DNA of 32,638 nucleotides from Butyrivibrio sp. (GCA_024694565.1 JAILJR010000018.1:1-32638), one strand, 5' to 3'; shown: positions 15,004-23,228, counted from the first letter of the stretch. The notes: generated by a model not told the origin, from the sequence alone. Numbers and translations are program-made.

Positions 15004-17733
15004 ATGCCGCCTAAAAATATAAACCAGATAAGAAGATCAAATTCCATGGAAAATATGCTGCCCCCTGCTATGAATGATGCTATGCAGATACAGCGAGTAG
15101 AGAATCCTATACAGATGAATCCTGTCAATACGGATATTGCACAGGTTCAGCTTCGCCGGCCAAGTGACACCCGTATACGGGATGCATATGCTGCCATAGG
15201 TTTTGATTATGAGGATTCAGACAAGAAAAGACAAGCTCTCCTTAATAAGAGCAATGCGAAATACACTCTTCAGCGTGCCCTCCGCGAAAAAGAGACCGCT
15301 GTAAACGCCGCCCCCCGACAGATACAGGTCACTGCCAAAGCAGCAATGGAGCTCAGTGACAGTAAGCTTGTGAACAACTATGGAAGATATACAGGCGAGT
15401 GTGCTGATTACCTCAGAATAAGGTACAGCCTCATGAGAAACAGGTATTATGCTCTTCTTCCCGTGGAAGAGCTAAGAGCCCTGGATCGTGGTGCTCTTCT
15501 TTCTAAGCTTCGGGCCGAGTACACAAAGGCACAAAGAAGTGCCGACCTCATTGCCTTCTACCAGGATCTTATCCGCCTTAAAATGTATGATGATTCCAAG
15601 GCCGGACTCAATAAGGACAGACCAAACCGCGAGAATCCGCCCCTGGTGATTTCTGCCGATGAGAGAAATAAAAACAGACTGGCCTATAATAATAACAATC
15701 CAGGTGACAGCAATACACTCCTTGGACACATCGACAGAATGCATATCAGCGATGCTGAAAAGGTAAGGAGAAGGCAGGTTCTTAAGGCAGTAATGCGCCC
15801 GGAAGAAAATGACGAGGACAACGGAGCAATATGGCAGGAATCGGATTTAAGGCGCATCACCCCAAAGCAGCAGGAGGGCCTTAGAAGAATACTTGCCTGG
15901 ATATTCCGCAACTCTATAAAGAGCAGGCACTCACAGGAGCCTCTTGCCTACAAGCTTGCACAGGCTACTCCGGAGCAGTTGCTTCTTACCTTCTATCTCG
16001 TTGAGAACAGAATGCAGTATGCGCCGAACCCTGAACTAATCCACAAGGCAATCACAGGATATGTACCTGATCTAGATATCTTCAAGTCAAGGATGATTTC
16101 CTCCAAGGCAAAGTTCTGGAGAAGACTGGATTCCGACGCAGTGTTCTACTGGAGCAAGCTCGGTATGGCTGCACGCTTTGCGCTTAACTGCGATATCGTT
16201 ACAGATTATAAGACCTTTTCCGACAGGGCTGATGAGCTGTCCGAGGAGATTGAGGATACAGAAGGCGTAGCTGAAAAAGCCCGGTTGACCTGCGACTATC
16301 TGGTCCAGAAGGGCAACATTCTTATTACCCTCTACAGATCAGCCGGATTGTCGCCGGATATGCCCGCAGATCTTATAGAGGACCCCACCCTCAAGGCAAA
16401 GGTTCTTGCGATCAACAACGAAATATTAGAAAAGCTCAGGGCTCTCGGCGATCTCAATGTGCTCCAGGAGGGACAGGATTTTGACAGGGACGCAATGGCA
16501 AAGCAGGCAGGGAAAAAGGAGTCCAGATACAAATCAATGGACACACCCACTAAGAAGTACATAGACCAGCAGCGGAAATACATAAACGGACTGTCTAAGA
16601 TCACAAAGATTGATAAGATAATCGGAGGTAAGGTTGAGAATTTCTTTAAGGCCGATGCCTTTAAGGTTTCAACAAGCGGAATCAGCTGTATTTGCGGAGC
16701 GATAGGCCTTCTCAACACCATTATGGGAATTGGTGAAGCAGGAAGCTATATTTTTGATTCAGACCGAACCGGAGCAGACCGTTTAAACAAAGCGATCACA
16801 ACTCTCTCCGGTCTTGCAGGCATCTATGGTGTCGGAGCATCAGGAGCTGACGTCCTTAATACTTTAAGTATCATTGATATAGGAAAAGCACCAAAGGTAG
16901 CTCCCGAAGAAATAGTGAGCTGGTGGGGGAACACTAATATCATACCCAAGAGCGAGTATATGGCTACTATGGCCGGACAGATCGCATATTACGGCGGTAT
17001 TGTTTCCATAGCGACCGGCACAGTTACTGCGTTGTCAGGTGCTATCGATGTCCTTAGAGGCTCGAGCTCAAGAGATGATATAGAAAAAGCCCGGACTGCC
17101 CTCAGAAGCCTCCAGCAGGATCACCCGCCTGTTACCCGTGATGAGCGCAGGAATCGTGCAAGGCTGCGGGCTTTCATGAATCACCAGGACAGAGCTATAA
17201 CAAATCAGGAAAGCTCAGGCGCAGTCAAGATCATTGGAGGATTGTGCACTGCAGGCGGCGGATACCTTGCCATGACAGGAATTCTGGCTCTGCTTGGCGG
17301 GACACTTGCCATAGCAGGTGTCATAACAAGTGTAGGTTTTGGAATGATCCGTGCACGAAAGAAAAAGTATGATGCCCAGGCCAGAACTGTCGATGAAGTT
17401 ATCGGCCTGAAAAATGCAATCAGGCGGATAAAACAGGAGCAGGGAATCGGAGAACTTGACAAGGATCAGGAAACAGAACTAAGACGCGAAGTTCGTCAGC
17501 AGATTCTCGCGGATATGGGCTATGCTACTTACAGGGAGGCCTTCTCTGATTTTGCAAAACAGAGCGCTTCTCTTCTGTATGACAAAGTTTTCAAAGGCAA
17601 TCCAACTGATAGTGACTACTCTATGTACTATGATGCACTGACTTCCGTCGGATTTAAAATAAAGAAAAAGGGTCCGCACCAGAAGGAAAACGTTCCTACA
17701 GTGAAGATGATATACTCAAAGCTTATGGGGTAA
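15004..17733 (+). CDS. Large uncharacterised protein with Gly-rich hydrophobic segments (candidate exported effector)
   Basis: I do not recognise a named family. The 909-residue protein starts after AAAGGAGG with a polar, Asn/Met/Pro-rich tail (MPPKNINQIRRSNSMENMLP) and has no Sec signal. Residues 60-540 are charged and mostly helical. From about 555 to 800 there are several Gly/Ala-rich hydrophobic stretches: ISCICGAIGLLNTIMGIGEA, ITTLSGLAGIYGVGASGA, IAYYGGIVSIATGTVTALSG and IIGGLCTAGGGYLAMTGILA. Basic helices and a KKKGPHQKE tail follow. Such segments suit a protein that inserts into membranes after delivery. The small acidic gene upstream and a GNAT gene 8 bases downstream make a compact operon. 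An injected or contact-dependent effector is a hypothesis only. Confidence 0.85.
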   Translation: MPPKNINQIRRSNSMENMLPPAMNDAMQIQRVENPIQMNPVNTDIAQVQLRRPSDTRIRDAYAAIGFDYEDSDKKRQALLNKSNAKYTLQRALREKETAVNAAPRQIQVTAKAAMELSDSKLVNNYGRYTGECADYLRIRYSLMRNRYYALLPVEELRALDRGALLSKLRAEYTKAQRSADLIAFYQDLIRLKMYDDSKAGLNKDRPNRENPPLVISADERNKNRLAYNNNNPGDSNTLLGHIDRMHISDAEKVRRRQVLKAVMRPEENDEDNGAIWQESDLRRITPKQQEGLRRILAWIFRNSIKSRHSQEPLAYKLAQATPEQLLLTFYLVENRMQYAPNPELIHKAITGYVPDLDIFKSRMISSKAKFWRRLDSDAVFYWSKLGMAARFALNCDIVTDYKTFSDRADELSEEIEDTEGVAEKARLTCDYLVQKGNILITLYRSAGLSPDMPADLIEDPTLKAKVLAINNEILEKLRALGDLNVLQEGQDFDRDAMAKQAGKKESRYKSMDTPTKKYIDQQRKYINGLSKITKIDKIIGGKVENFFKADAFKVSTSGISCICGAIGLLNTIMGIGEAGSYIFDSDRTGADRLNKAITTLSGLAGIYGVGASGADVLNTLSIIDIGKAPKVAPEEIVSWWGNTNIIPKSEYMATMAGQIAYYGGIVSIATGTVTALSGAIDVLRGSSSRDDIEKARTALRSLQQDHPPVTRDERRNRARLRAFMNHQDRAITNQESSGAVKIIGGLCTAGGGYLAMTGILALLGGTLAIAGVITSVGFGMIRARKKKYDAQARTVDEVIGLKNAIRRIKQEQGIGELDKDQETELRREVRQQILADMGYATYREAFSDFAKQSASLLYDKVFKGNPTDSDYSMYYDALTSVGFKIKKKGPHQKENVPTVKMIYSKLMG

Positions 17734-17741
17734 ATGTGACT

Positions 17742-18557
17742 ATGAAAGCACAATGGCTTGATTCTGAAAAGGAAAGAAACAGATTTATTAAGAACTATGC
17801 TGCTGTCATTCCGGAAAATGCAGATTATATGACGGTAACTGATGACGATGGAGATATCTGCGGCTTTGCTGCGATAACAGTCAGATACAACTCTTCTGAC
17901 ATAGAATTTCTGATCATAGAAGAGGAAAAGCGCGGGCAGGGATACGGAAGCTTTCTGCTTGAAAACGTTGAAAGGGCACTGGGTATTCTGGGAACAGAAA
18001 TAATAAGGTGTATCCTGCCGCCCGGAGGGGATGTAACAGAATTTTTCACCCGGGCGGGATACAGATTATACGAAGGTGAGGCCGGGTATGGTGTCTTATT
18101 TTCCTCTCTTCACTACTCCTATGGCTTCAGAAAGGAAATTGAGGAAATAGATCCGGTAGAAGCCAGGACAATAAGCCACTCAACTTCTTCGGAGAGAAAG
18201 CTCATAAGCGCAATTTTAAAAGAAGATGGTTACACTGAAAGCAGGTCATCAGATATTAACCTGTCGTCCTTTGTCTGTCACAAGGGCGTAATAGAGGCTG
18301 TTCTTCTGATCGAGACCAGCCCCGGTACTGTGCACATAAAATATATGTATGCAGAAAACGATACCAAATATCTGACCGACTGCTTCAGGGCATCCTGCCG
18401 GCAGATCCTGGCTTTACACGGTCGTGACAGGGACCTTAAGCTTGCTTTTTCTGCCGGAGACAAACAGGGACTTGAGTTTTTAACTGAGTTGACAGGAGAC
18501 CTTGTAATACCAGAGAAGCTTCCCGGTCTCTATATAGCGGTTAAAGAGATATTATGA
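17742..18557 (+). CDS. GNAT acetyltransferase with a second GNAT-like domain
   Basis: The protein follows the 909-residue gene by 8 bases. The ATG at 17742 is used (271 residues); a GTG at 17736 is an alternative. Residues 1-125 form a GNAT fold with acetyl-CoA motif A in IIEEEKRGQGYGSFLLENVE and a following FFTRAGYRLYEG segment, as in N-acetyltransferases. Residues 135-271 look like a second, degenerate GNAT repeat: VIEAVLLIET, then CRASCRQIL and GLEFLTELTG, without a clear RxxGxG loop. The acetyl acceptor is unknown; the tight operon suggests it acts on or protects against its upstream partner. It is similar in plan to 18682-19536. Confidence 0.85.
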   Translation: MKAQWLDSEKERNRFIKNYAAVIPENADYMTVTDDDGDICGFAAITVRYNSSDIEFLIIEEEKRGQGYGSFLLENVERALGILGTEIIRCILPPGGDVTEFFTRAGYRLYEGEAGYGVLFSSLHYSYGFRKEIEEIDPVEARTISHSTSSERKLISAILKEDGYTESRSSDINLSSFVCHKGVIEAVLLIETSPGTVHIKYMYAENDTKYLTDCFRASCRQILALHGRDRDLKLAFSAGDKQGLEFLTELTGDLVIPEKLPGLYIAVKEIL

Positions 18558-18571
18558 CAGGAGTCATCCCC

Positions 18572-18637
18572 AAAAAAGTCCGACAGACCCTCGATGTACA
18601 TAATGTACGGCCGGGGACAACCTTGCGGACTTTTTTT
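18572..18637. terminator. Bidirectional terminator between convergent operons
   Basis: A long imperfect stem pairs aaaaaagtccg (from 18572) with cggacttttttt (ending near 18637), and gtacat/atgtac nests at the centre. A- and T-runs on opposite sides let it serve both the plus-strand operon ending at 18557 and the minus-strand operon ending at 18682. Confidence 0.85.
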
Positions 18638-18681
18638 GTGGTGAATCACGATATCAGAAATGTGCAATCATAAATGTCTTT

Positions 18682-19536
18682 TTAAAGTTCATCTCTCTCC
18701 CCATACAGGCACGACTCCCCTGCCACACGCGGGAAGAAATATCCCGTCAGCTTTCTGACTGATTCGTCCCTCCTTACAAGTATTACCTTTGTCTCTTTCG
18801 GGTAGAGACTTAGCGCTTTCAGTATTGCATAGCGCACCATGTACAAAAGATCAACTCTGGCATCCGCCCCATAGGCGATAAGCAGTTCAACGCGAAGGCT
18901 CCCTGATGAGAGCTTATGGACCAAAAGATAGCCGTTGATCCTGTTGTCGGTCTTCACATAGCAGGACAGCTCAGTGTCATACCATTCAAAGGGAAGTGTC
19001 CCGATATCCTCCAGAAGCTCTCTTTCGGTGTGAAAAATACAATTGACCAGTCCTCTTCTGAAGGTCTGCATATCAAGTGTGCCAAGAGGCCTGATGTTCG
19101 AGGGTATCTTCGTCTTTTTGACAATATCAAGACCGGAAAAATCTTCGAGTTTTACAACAATACTCTCCCCTTCTTTTTCAGAAAAAGAAAACTTCGCTTC
19201 CTTTAATATACCGGTAAGCTCTTCTGAATCCTGTCCGAACAGTTCCACGCAGCTCTTCTTTGCTTCTTCCATCGTCATCATTGTCCCATAATGGGAAAAG
19301 AGCTCTTTTCCGGTATCGTGATCTCTTGCAGAAATCCAGGAAAGCTGCGAGATTGTGGGTTTCTTAAGATTTTTCCCGTGCTTAAGCTCCCAGACCATTG
19401 CCGCCGCAACGCTGTAATCTTCATCATGAACAGCAATACCTCCATAGGTCTTGCGTCCAATATTCTCAGCCACATCAGCAGGTATTTCATTCTCATAGAA
19501 TCCGATATTATTCTCTGTGATAATGGTTGTCTCCAT
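18682..19536 (-). CDS. GNAT-like protein, probable paralogue of 17742-18557
   Basis: This 284-residue soluble protein begins METTIITENNIGFYENEIPA. It appears to have two halves: residues 1-130 (GGIAVHDEDYSVAAAMVWEL resembling the central strands of a GNAT fold but with no acetyl-CoA loop), and 140-284 with RINGYLLVHKLSSGSLRVELL, YAILKALSLYPKETKVILV and SVRKLTGYF. The second half parallels the C-terminal half of the convergent gene at 17742. It is the last gene of a three-gene minus-strand operon, 18 bases after the GGDEF-like membrane protein. The family is an inference from pattern; catalytic activity is doubtful. Confidence 0.75.
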   Translation of the reverse strand: METTIITENNIGFYENEIPADVAENIGRKTYGGIAVHDEDYSVAAAMVWELKHGKNLKKPTISQLSWISARDHDTGKELFSHYGTMMTMEEAKKSCVELFGQDSEELTGILKEAKFSFSEKEGESIVVKLEDFSGLDIVKKTKIPSNIRPLGTLDMQTFRRGLVNCIFHTERELLEDIGTLPFEWYDTELSCYVKTDNRINGYLLVHKLSSGSLRVELLIAYGADARVDLLYMVRYAILKALSLYPKETKVILVRRDESVRKLTGYFFPRVAGESCLYGERDEL

Positions 19537-19554
19537 ATCTTAAGCCTCTCTACT

Positions 19555-20598
19555 TTATCGGCAAAACGCTTCCAGTGCCGCTGTCATCTCTTCTTTTTCC
19601 AAAGACGCAGTAATACGGCTCTCCGGCTTTATCTTTTTACCGGAATTCTCATTGTCATATGCCAGCGCGCTCTCCTTCACCAGCTCATCAAGGAGCTCCA
19701 GATATGCCCCGGCCCTGTCTGCCAAAAAGAGATATCGCCCCTCTCCAAGAGCTACCACAATGCTGTCGGCGGGAAGGTCTTCCTTTAGTATATGGACAAA
19801 GGCTCCCCTGTGGCCTTTTGCCTCAAATTCTATCATACCGGTCAGCTTCTCTTTTCCCTCTCTTATGCGGTTTACCAGGTATTCAAGATATGCCCGGTTA
19901 TAAAACTTCGTACCCGAATCCACAAACCGCCACTCGTCTATCCCTGCAAATACAGAGAAGGTCAGTCCCACAGCATAGCCCAGAAATGTTGCAAAACAGG
20001 GCGTAAGGCCTGTAAACAAAGCACCTCCTATTATAGGGAAGTAGATACTGAAGGGGTGCAGAAAGGCTTTGACGTCATTTCCGAAATAGTACCCTACAAG
20101 ATTCACTGCAGGCAGGATCAGATAGGCATACTGGAAGAGCTTAACGAAAAAATACAGCTCTGTCGGAGTCCAGAAATTGTCCTCCTCCACTGCAAAAAGT
20201 ATCCCTGTAAAGAGATTTATGAGATAAACAAATACCAGCAGGTACACAGGAATCAGGTACTTCCTGTAGTGACGGAGCAGGTGATCCCTGCTTCCAAACA
20301 GTCTGAAGTCCGAGTAGAGAAGAAGCCCATAGAGAAAGCTGATGGTAGAAAGCTCAGCTACCGTAATGGAAATGAGTGTCACTGTCATTCCCCTGCCATA
20401 AAAGGTGTAGGGCATAATATGGCGTACCATGCTGCACAAAGCACCGAAAACTATACTTATCCCCATAACAGCAAACAAACCTGTCTCAGTGCTGCCCTTT
20501 TTTGCATTGCCTGTAGGGGTGATCCAAAGCCCAAAAACGATCAGAAGGGCCATCAGGTTTATCACAATTGTGAGGCTGTATTCCGACTGCATGATCAT
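19555..20598 (-). CDS. Multi-pass membrane protein with degenerate GGDEF domain
   Basis: Residues 1-220 hold seven or eight hydrophobic helices, and the soluble C-terminus (about 225-347) begins DSGTKFYNRAYLEYLVNR. This matches the D-x-LT-x-L-x-NR entry of GGDEF domains, but the active loop position reads GEGRYLFLA and the domain is short. It is therefore a 7TM-sensor diguanylate-cyclase relative that has probably lost catalysis and may act as a binding or regulatory partner. Its ATG overlaps the stop of the upstream membrane gene by four bases (ATGA), so the two are translationally coupled. Confidence 0.85.
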   Translation of the reverse strand: MIMQSEYSLTIVINLMALLIVFGLWITPTGNAKKGSTETGLFAVMGISIVFGALCSMVRHIMPYTFYGRGMTVTLISITVAELSTISFLYGLLLYSDFRLFGSRDHLLRHYRKYLIPVYLLVFVYLINLFTGILFAVEEDNFWTPTELYFFVKLFQYAYLILPAVNLVGYYFGNDVKAFLHPFSIYFPIIGGALFTGLTPCFATFLGYAVGLTFSVFAGIDEWRFVDSGTKFYNRAYLEYLVNRIREGKEKLTGMIEFEAKGHRGAFVHILKEDLPADSIVVALGEGRYLFLADRAGAYLELLDELVKESALAYDNENSGKKIKPESRITASLEKEEMTAALEAFCR

Positions 20599-21278
20599 AT
20601 CCCATGCACCTCCCCATAGAAGGGCTCCCTCAGGGTGTAGAGATGAGCATAGATCAAAACTATGGACATAAAGATGGGATCCGCAAATATAAGGGAATTA
20701 TAATATTTTAAAAATATGTATGCCGAAAACAGTACGGCTATAAGAATGAGTCCTCTTTTGAAATATCTCCTGATGACCAGAATCGTGAACAGAAGTGCGA
20801 AAAGAATTGGCAATTCGGTTGCATAGCGGTATAGGAAACGTAAGGTTTTAATTGCCGGATTTCTAACCGGATGGAAATAATAGATTAGGTAATTCGTAAT
20901 TACAATGGCCATCGTGGCAAGCCCCGGAAGACAAATCATGGGTATATATTTCCTTCTCTTATCGATGTTCCACCCGTTCCTGAACGCAAGATAAACGCAC
21001 CAGATCATTGAAAAGAACTCAAAAATCAGGAAATCAAGATTCAAAAGGCCAAAAAATTCAAGGGGCGTCAGCTCAAGTTCGCTGAAAGCATGATACGCTA
21101 TTATTTCTTCCACGACAGTAAAGGCAATACCCGACATGAGAAGCACAAAGAAAAGCTTATCCTCAGGTTTGCCGCGCCTTCTGTACAATGAAGTATAGAC
21201 GATCATGCCAAGCTGAATAAAAATTGCCGCCAGGCCCAGCATGAAATTTGTCTGATTTATGTATAAATCATCTACCAT
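20595..21278 (-). CDS. Seven-helix membrane protein, partner of the GGDEF-like protein
   Basis: The 227-residue protein is almost entirely hydrophobic, with about seven predicted helices and short basic loops (RRRGKPEDK, GWNIDKRRKY, RRYFKRG). It has no catalytic domain. It resembles the sensor portion of the protein encoded next to it, so the pair could be a split or duplicated 7TM receptor. It is first in the operon 21278 to 18682 and ends with a four-base overlap into the next gene. Ligand and function are unknown. Confidence 0.8.
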   Translation of the reverse strand: MVDDLYINQTNFMLGLAAIFIQLGMIVYTSLYRRRGKPEDKLFFVLLMSGIAFTVVEEIIAYHAFSELELTPLEFFGLLNLDFLIFEFFSMIWCVYLAFRNGWNIDKRRKYIPMICLPGLATMAIVITNYLIYYFHPVRNPAIKTLRFLYRYATELPILFALLFTILVIRRYFKRGLILIAVLFSAYIFLKYYNSLIFADPIFMSIVLIYAHLYTLREPFYGEVHGI

Positions 21279-21302
21279 AGTCTTTTCCTATCTTATAGCT
21301 AC

Positions 21303-21902
21303 TCAGTAATCCTTATAATTTGGATGTCTGAATAGTTCTGTCTTACAATCACCTTCAATCTTTTCTTTCAACATCATATATCGTTTCCCACCCAAAATAG
21401 GATGTATTAGCCTGGCAAAGCACGAAACGATGCCATAATAATCTTCCCCGCTCCTTTTACGGATAAATATATAGTATTCTTCTTCAAAATTAACACGTTT
21501 ACATGTAATCAGATAATCCGCGCGTATGAATGTACGGTTATCATGTTGAAGCTTATAGATTGCTACAGTGAAATTTTCAGAATCAAGATATTCTTCTCAA
21601 TATATCGACAACTCAATTCTATGTTTTATACTGTATCCCTTCAGATCATCATAATACTCACTATTTAACAGATACTCATCTGTAATCCTATCTTTCAGAA
21701 TCTGTGATAAAAGTTTCTTTTTGCTCTTTGGAATATCAATGTCCGATAGGTGCTGCAAGCCTAAAATATGAAACAAATCCTCATCATAAAAATTAATCTC
21801 TATTACTTCTAATGGCTTATTTAATCCTGCCGATAATACTATTCTATACTTAATCTTCTTTAGTCTTTCAAAAGAAAGCGCTGCCTGCTTCAATAAATTC
21901 AT
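21303..21902 (-). pseudogene. PBECR4-like nuclease/toxin gene interrupted by an in-frame TGA
   Basis: The ATG at 21902 (after AAGGTGATAG) opens a frame that stops at a TGA at 21597-21599 after 101 codons. The same frame then continues for 97 more sense codons to a TGA at 21303. Joined, the 199 positions read as one PBECR4-type domain (Barnase/EndoU/ColicinE5-D/RelE-like nuclease). EINFYDEDLFHILGLQHLSD matches the conserved FxHLxGLHKL-x-D motif. After the stop, YYIFIRKRSGEDYYGIVSCF and RYMMLKEKIEGD match the C-terminal Y-TLLKKEKI region. One base change explains the break. The family assignment is from remembered sequence pattern. Confidence 0.75.
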
Positions 21903-21912
21903 CTATCACCTT

Positions 21913-21942
21913 AAAATGCCTTGCATTGCTGCAAGGCATTTT
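21913..21942. terminator. Perfect 13-bp hairpin just upstream of the PBECR4-like gene
   Basis: Bases 21913-21925 pair with 21930-21942 across a 4-base loop, with A and T runs at the outer ends. It can terminate in either direction. On the minus strand it ends about 5 bases before the ribosome site of the nuclease gene, where it might also limit read-through into a toxin. Confidence 0.7.
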
Positions 21943-22164
21943 GACTCATTATATGTAACTTTCTTTTGCCAGACGACTAGGTGCGCTATGGTAAGTTACC
22001 ACCTTTATAGTCCTCCATGTTCACCGCTTCGCACCGCGGCTCGCACTTCATTGGAGCGTCCTCTTTAACCTCGGGACCAAGGAAGAAGTTTCCTTCTTAA
22101 TTGTATATTACCATGATATGGCCGTTTGTTCAATCGTAACCTATGTCTTGGGACCTTGTTTCAG
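21943..22164. other. Intergenic stretch with small palindromes, no gene seen
   Basis: No frame of useful length with a ribosome site is present. A 13-base palindrome (tggtaagttacca) and a GC-rich patch around 22022-22075 stand out against AT-rich surroundings. I see no tRNA or known RNA fold. Confidence 0.4.
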
Positions 22165-22242
22165 GAGTCACTGGGGACGTTACAGTTTGACTCATGACTC
22201 TTTTCAGAGTCATGAGTCAAACTGTAACGTCCCCAGTGACTC
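22165..22242. repeat. Perfect 36-bp inverted repeat of RAYT-B repeats
   Basis: Arms 22165-22200 and 22207-22242 are exact reverse complements with a 6-base loop (ttttca). Each arm contains a 29-bp RAYT-B unit plus a short atgactc extension. T6 follows on the plus strand, so the hairpin would also stop transcription. It begins 5 bases after the transposase stop codon. Confidence 0.93.
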
Positions 22243-22246
22243 TTTT

Positions 22247-22984
22247 TTACGCTCGCTGTATAATGTTCCGATTAATACCCGTCAGCCTTTCAATCTGCCG
22301 AATTGACATTCCTCGTACCTTAAGTTTACTAATCGCATTATCTCTGTCTGCCCTGCTATAATTCTGTAAAGCTGTTCCTGAAGCAATCCCCAGACATTTT
22401 TTCAACTCTTTTTTCGCCCACTCGTCATCATGCTTAATCTCTTCGTAATCCATGAACTGCTCGTCACTTTCGCAAGCAATAAACTCCTTGTAATGCTTAT
22501 AATCTCCTAACAGCGACTTTATCAGTGATATATCCATAAATTCAGGCGGATTGCCATACAGACCATAACTGCTCCAACGATATTCAGAGCTCTTGCATAT
22601 TGACGCCTTCTCAGGATTCTGAAGAATATAGCGGAATACAGCAAGTAAACTCCTTTCAGTTTCAATTTTCTCACTTTTGTACCTGTTTTGATAAAGATGT
22701 CCAACCCGGTCATACTTTTTGTTATAGTATTCCGAATAGCTTATCCCCAGCTTCTTCATCAAAAGAATTGTTGAATCAGATTCACCATGTACCAGTAAGT
22801 GAACATGATTGTCCATAAGACAATACGCACATATCCTTACTTCTGTTTCAAGGCAAAAGCGCTCAAGTCTGTTCAAATAGTGTCTGAAATCCTGCATGTC
22901 TTCAAATAATATCTGTTTTCCAATTCCGCGCACAATAATATGCATGTACCCGGATTCACTCATGCTTCTTGCACGACGTGGCAT
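22247..22984 (-). CDS. REP-associated tyrosine transposase (RAYT, Y1/HUH type), copy B
   Basis: The ATG at 22984 follows AGGAGG by 6 bases and gives MPRRARSMSESGYMHIIVRG; the longer upstream frame crosses repeats and is not coding. The 245 residues align end to end with copy A: HUH His60-Val-His62 in LMDNHVHLLV, VGHLYQNRYKSE, candidate nucleophile Tyr119 in FRYILQNPEKA, and the C-terminal helix-turn-helix MSIRQIERLTGINRNIIQ. It lacks the last few residues of copy A, ending at the start of the terminal hairpin. Function is as for copy A, presumably on its own repeat family. Confidence 0.93.
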   Translation of the reverse strand: MPRRARSMSESGYMHIIVRGIGKQILFEDMQDFRHYLNRLERFCLETEVRICAYCLMDNHVHLLVHGESDSTILLMKKLGISYSEYYNKKYDRVGHLYQNRYKSEKIETERSLLAVFRYILQNPEKASICKSSEYRWSSYGLYGNPPEFMDISLIKSLLGDYKHYKEFIACESDEQFMDYEEIKHDDEWAKKELKKCLGIASGTALQNYSRADRDNAISKLKVRGMSIRQIERLTGINRNIIQRA

Positions 22985-23122
22985 AGTACTCCTCCTGTAG
23001 CTAAATATACTCATTAGGGAAATCAACCAGATGTATTCTGATTGCCGTCCTGACACAGGACTGATTTTTGATAAAAGAGATTTTATCACTATAAGAATTT
23101 GTTGTAAAGAACAAATAAAAAA

Positions 23123-23151
23123 TGAGTCAAACTGTAACGTCCCCATTGACT
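23123..23151. repeat. RAYT-B repeat, 5'-side copy
   Basis: A 29-bp unit identical to the arm at 22207-22242 except one base (attgactc for agtgactc). Its right end abuts the T-tract of the displaced tRNA terminator. Confidence 0.9.
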
Positions 23152-23155
23152 CAAA

Positions 23156-23195
23156 AAGAGAGCTCAGAACACTTGATTTCTCAAGCTTTCTGAGC
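23156..23195 (-). terminator. Probable original terminator of tRNA-Leu(AAG), now displaced
   Basis: Stem gctcagaa (23162-23169) pairs with ttctgagc (23188-23195), with a nested cttga/tcaag hairpin. On the minus strand the tail is TCTCTTTTT. No gene ends here. It lies 11 bases past the 23-bp tRNA 3'-end copy, which is where the tRNA terminator would be before insertion. Confidence 0.75.
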
Positions 23196-23205
23196 CTTCC
23201 ACTCG

Positions 23206-23228
23206 CGTGCGGAAGATGGGACTTGAAC
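23206..23228. repeat. Far attachment-site copy (tRNA-Leu 3' end)
   Basis: These 23 bases are identical to 27984-28006, the 3' end of tRNA-Leu(AAG) including part of the T-arm. No other part of a tRNA is present here. This is the usual footprint of an integrase that targets the 3' end of a tRNA gene. Confidence 0.88.

Larger units (their letters stand above)
22165..23151. mobile_element. REP/RAYT element B (tyrosine transposase with cognate repeats)
   Basis: A unit of about 1.0 kb built like element A but with its own repeat family. An inverted pair of repeats lies beyond the 3' end of the transposase (22165-22242) and one copy precedes its 5' end (23123-23151). The transposase is intact. The element sits beside the old terminator of tRNA-Leu(AAG), so both RAYT units in the window adjoin tRNA-Leu loci. 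Confidence 0.85.
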
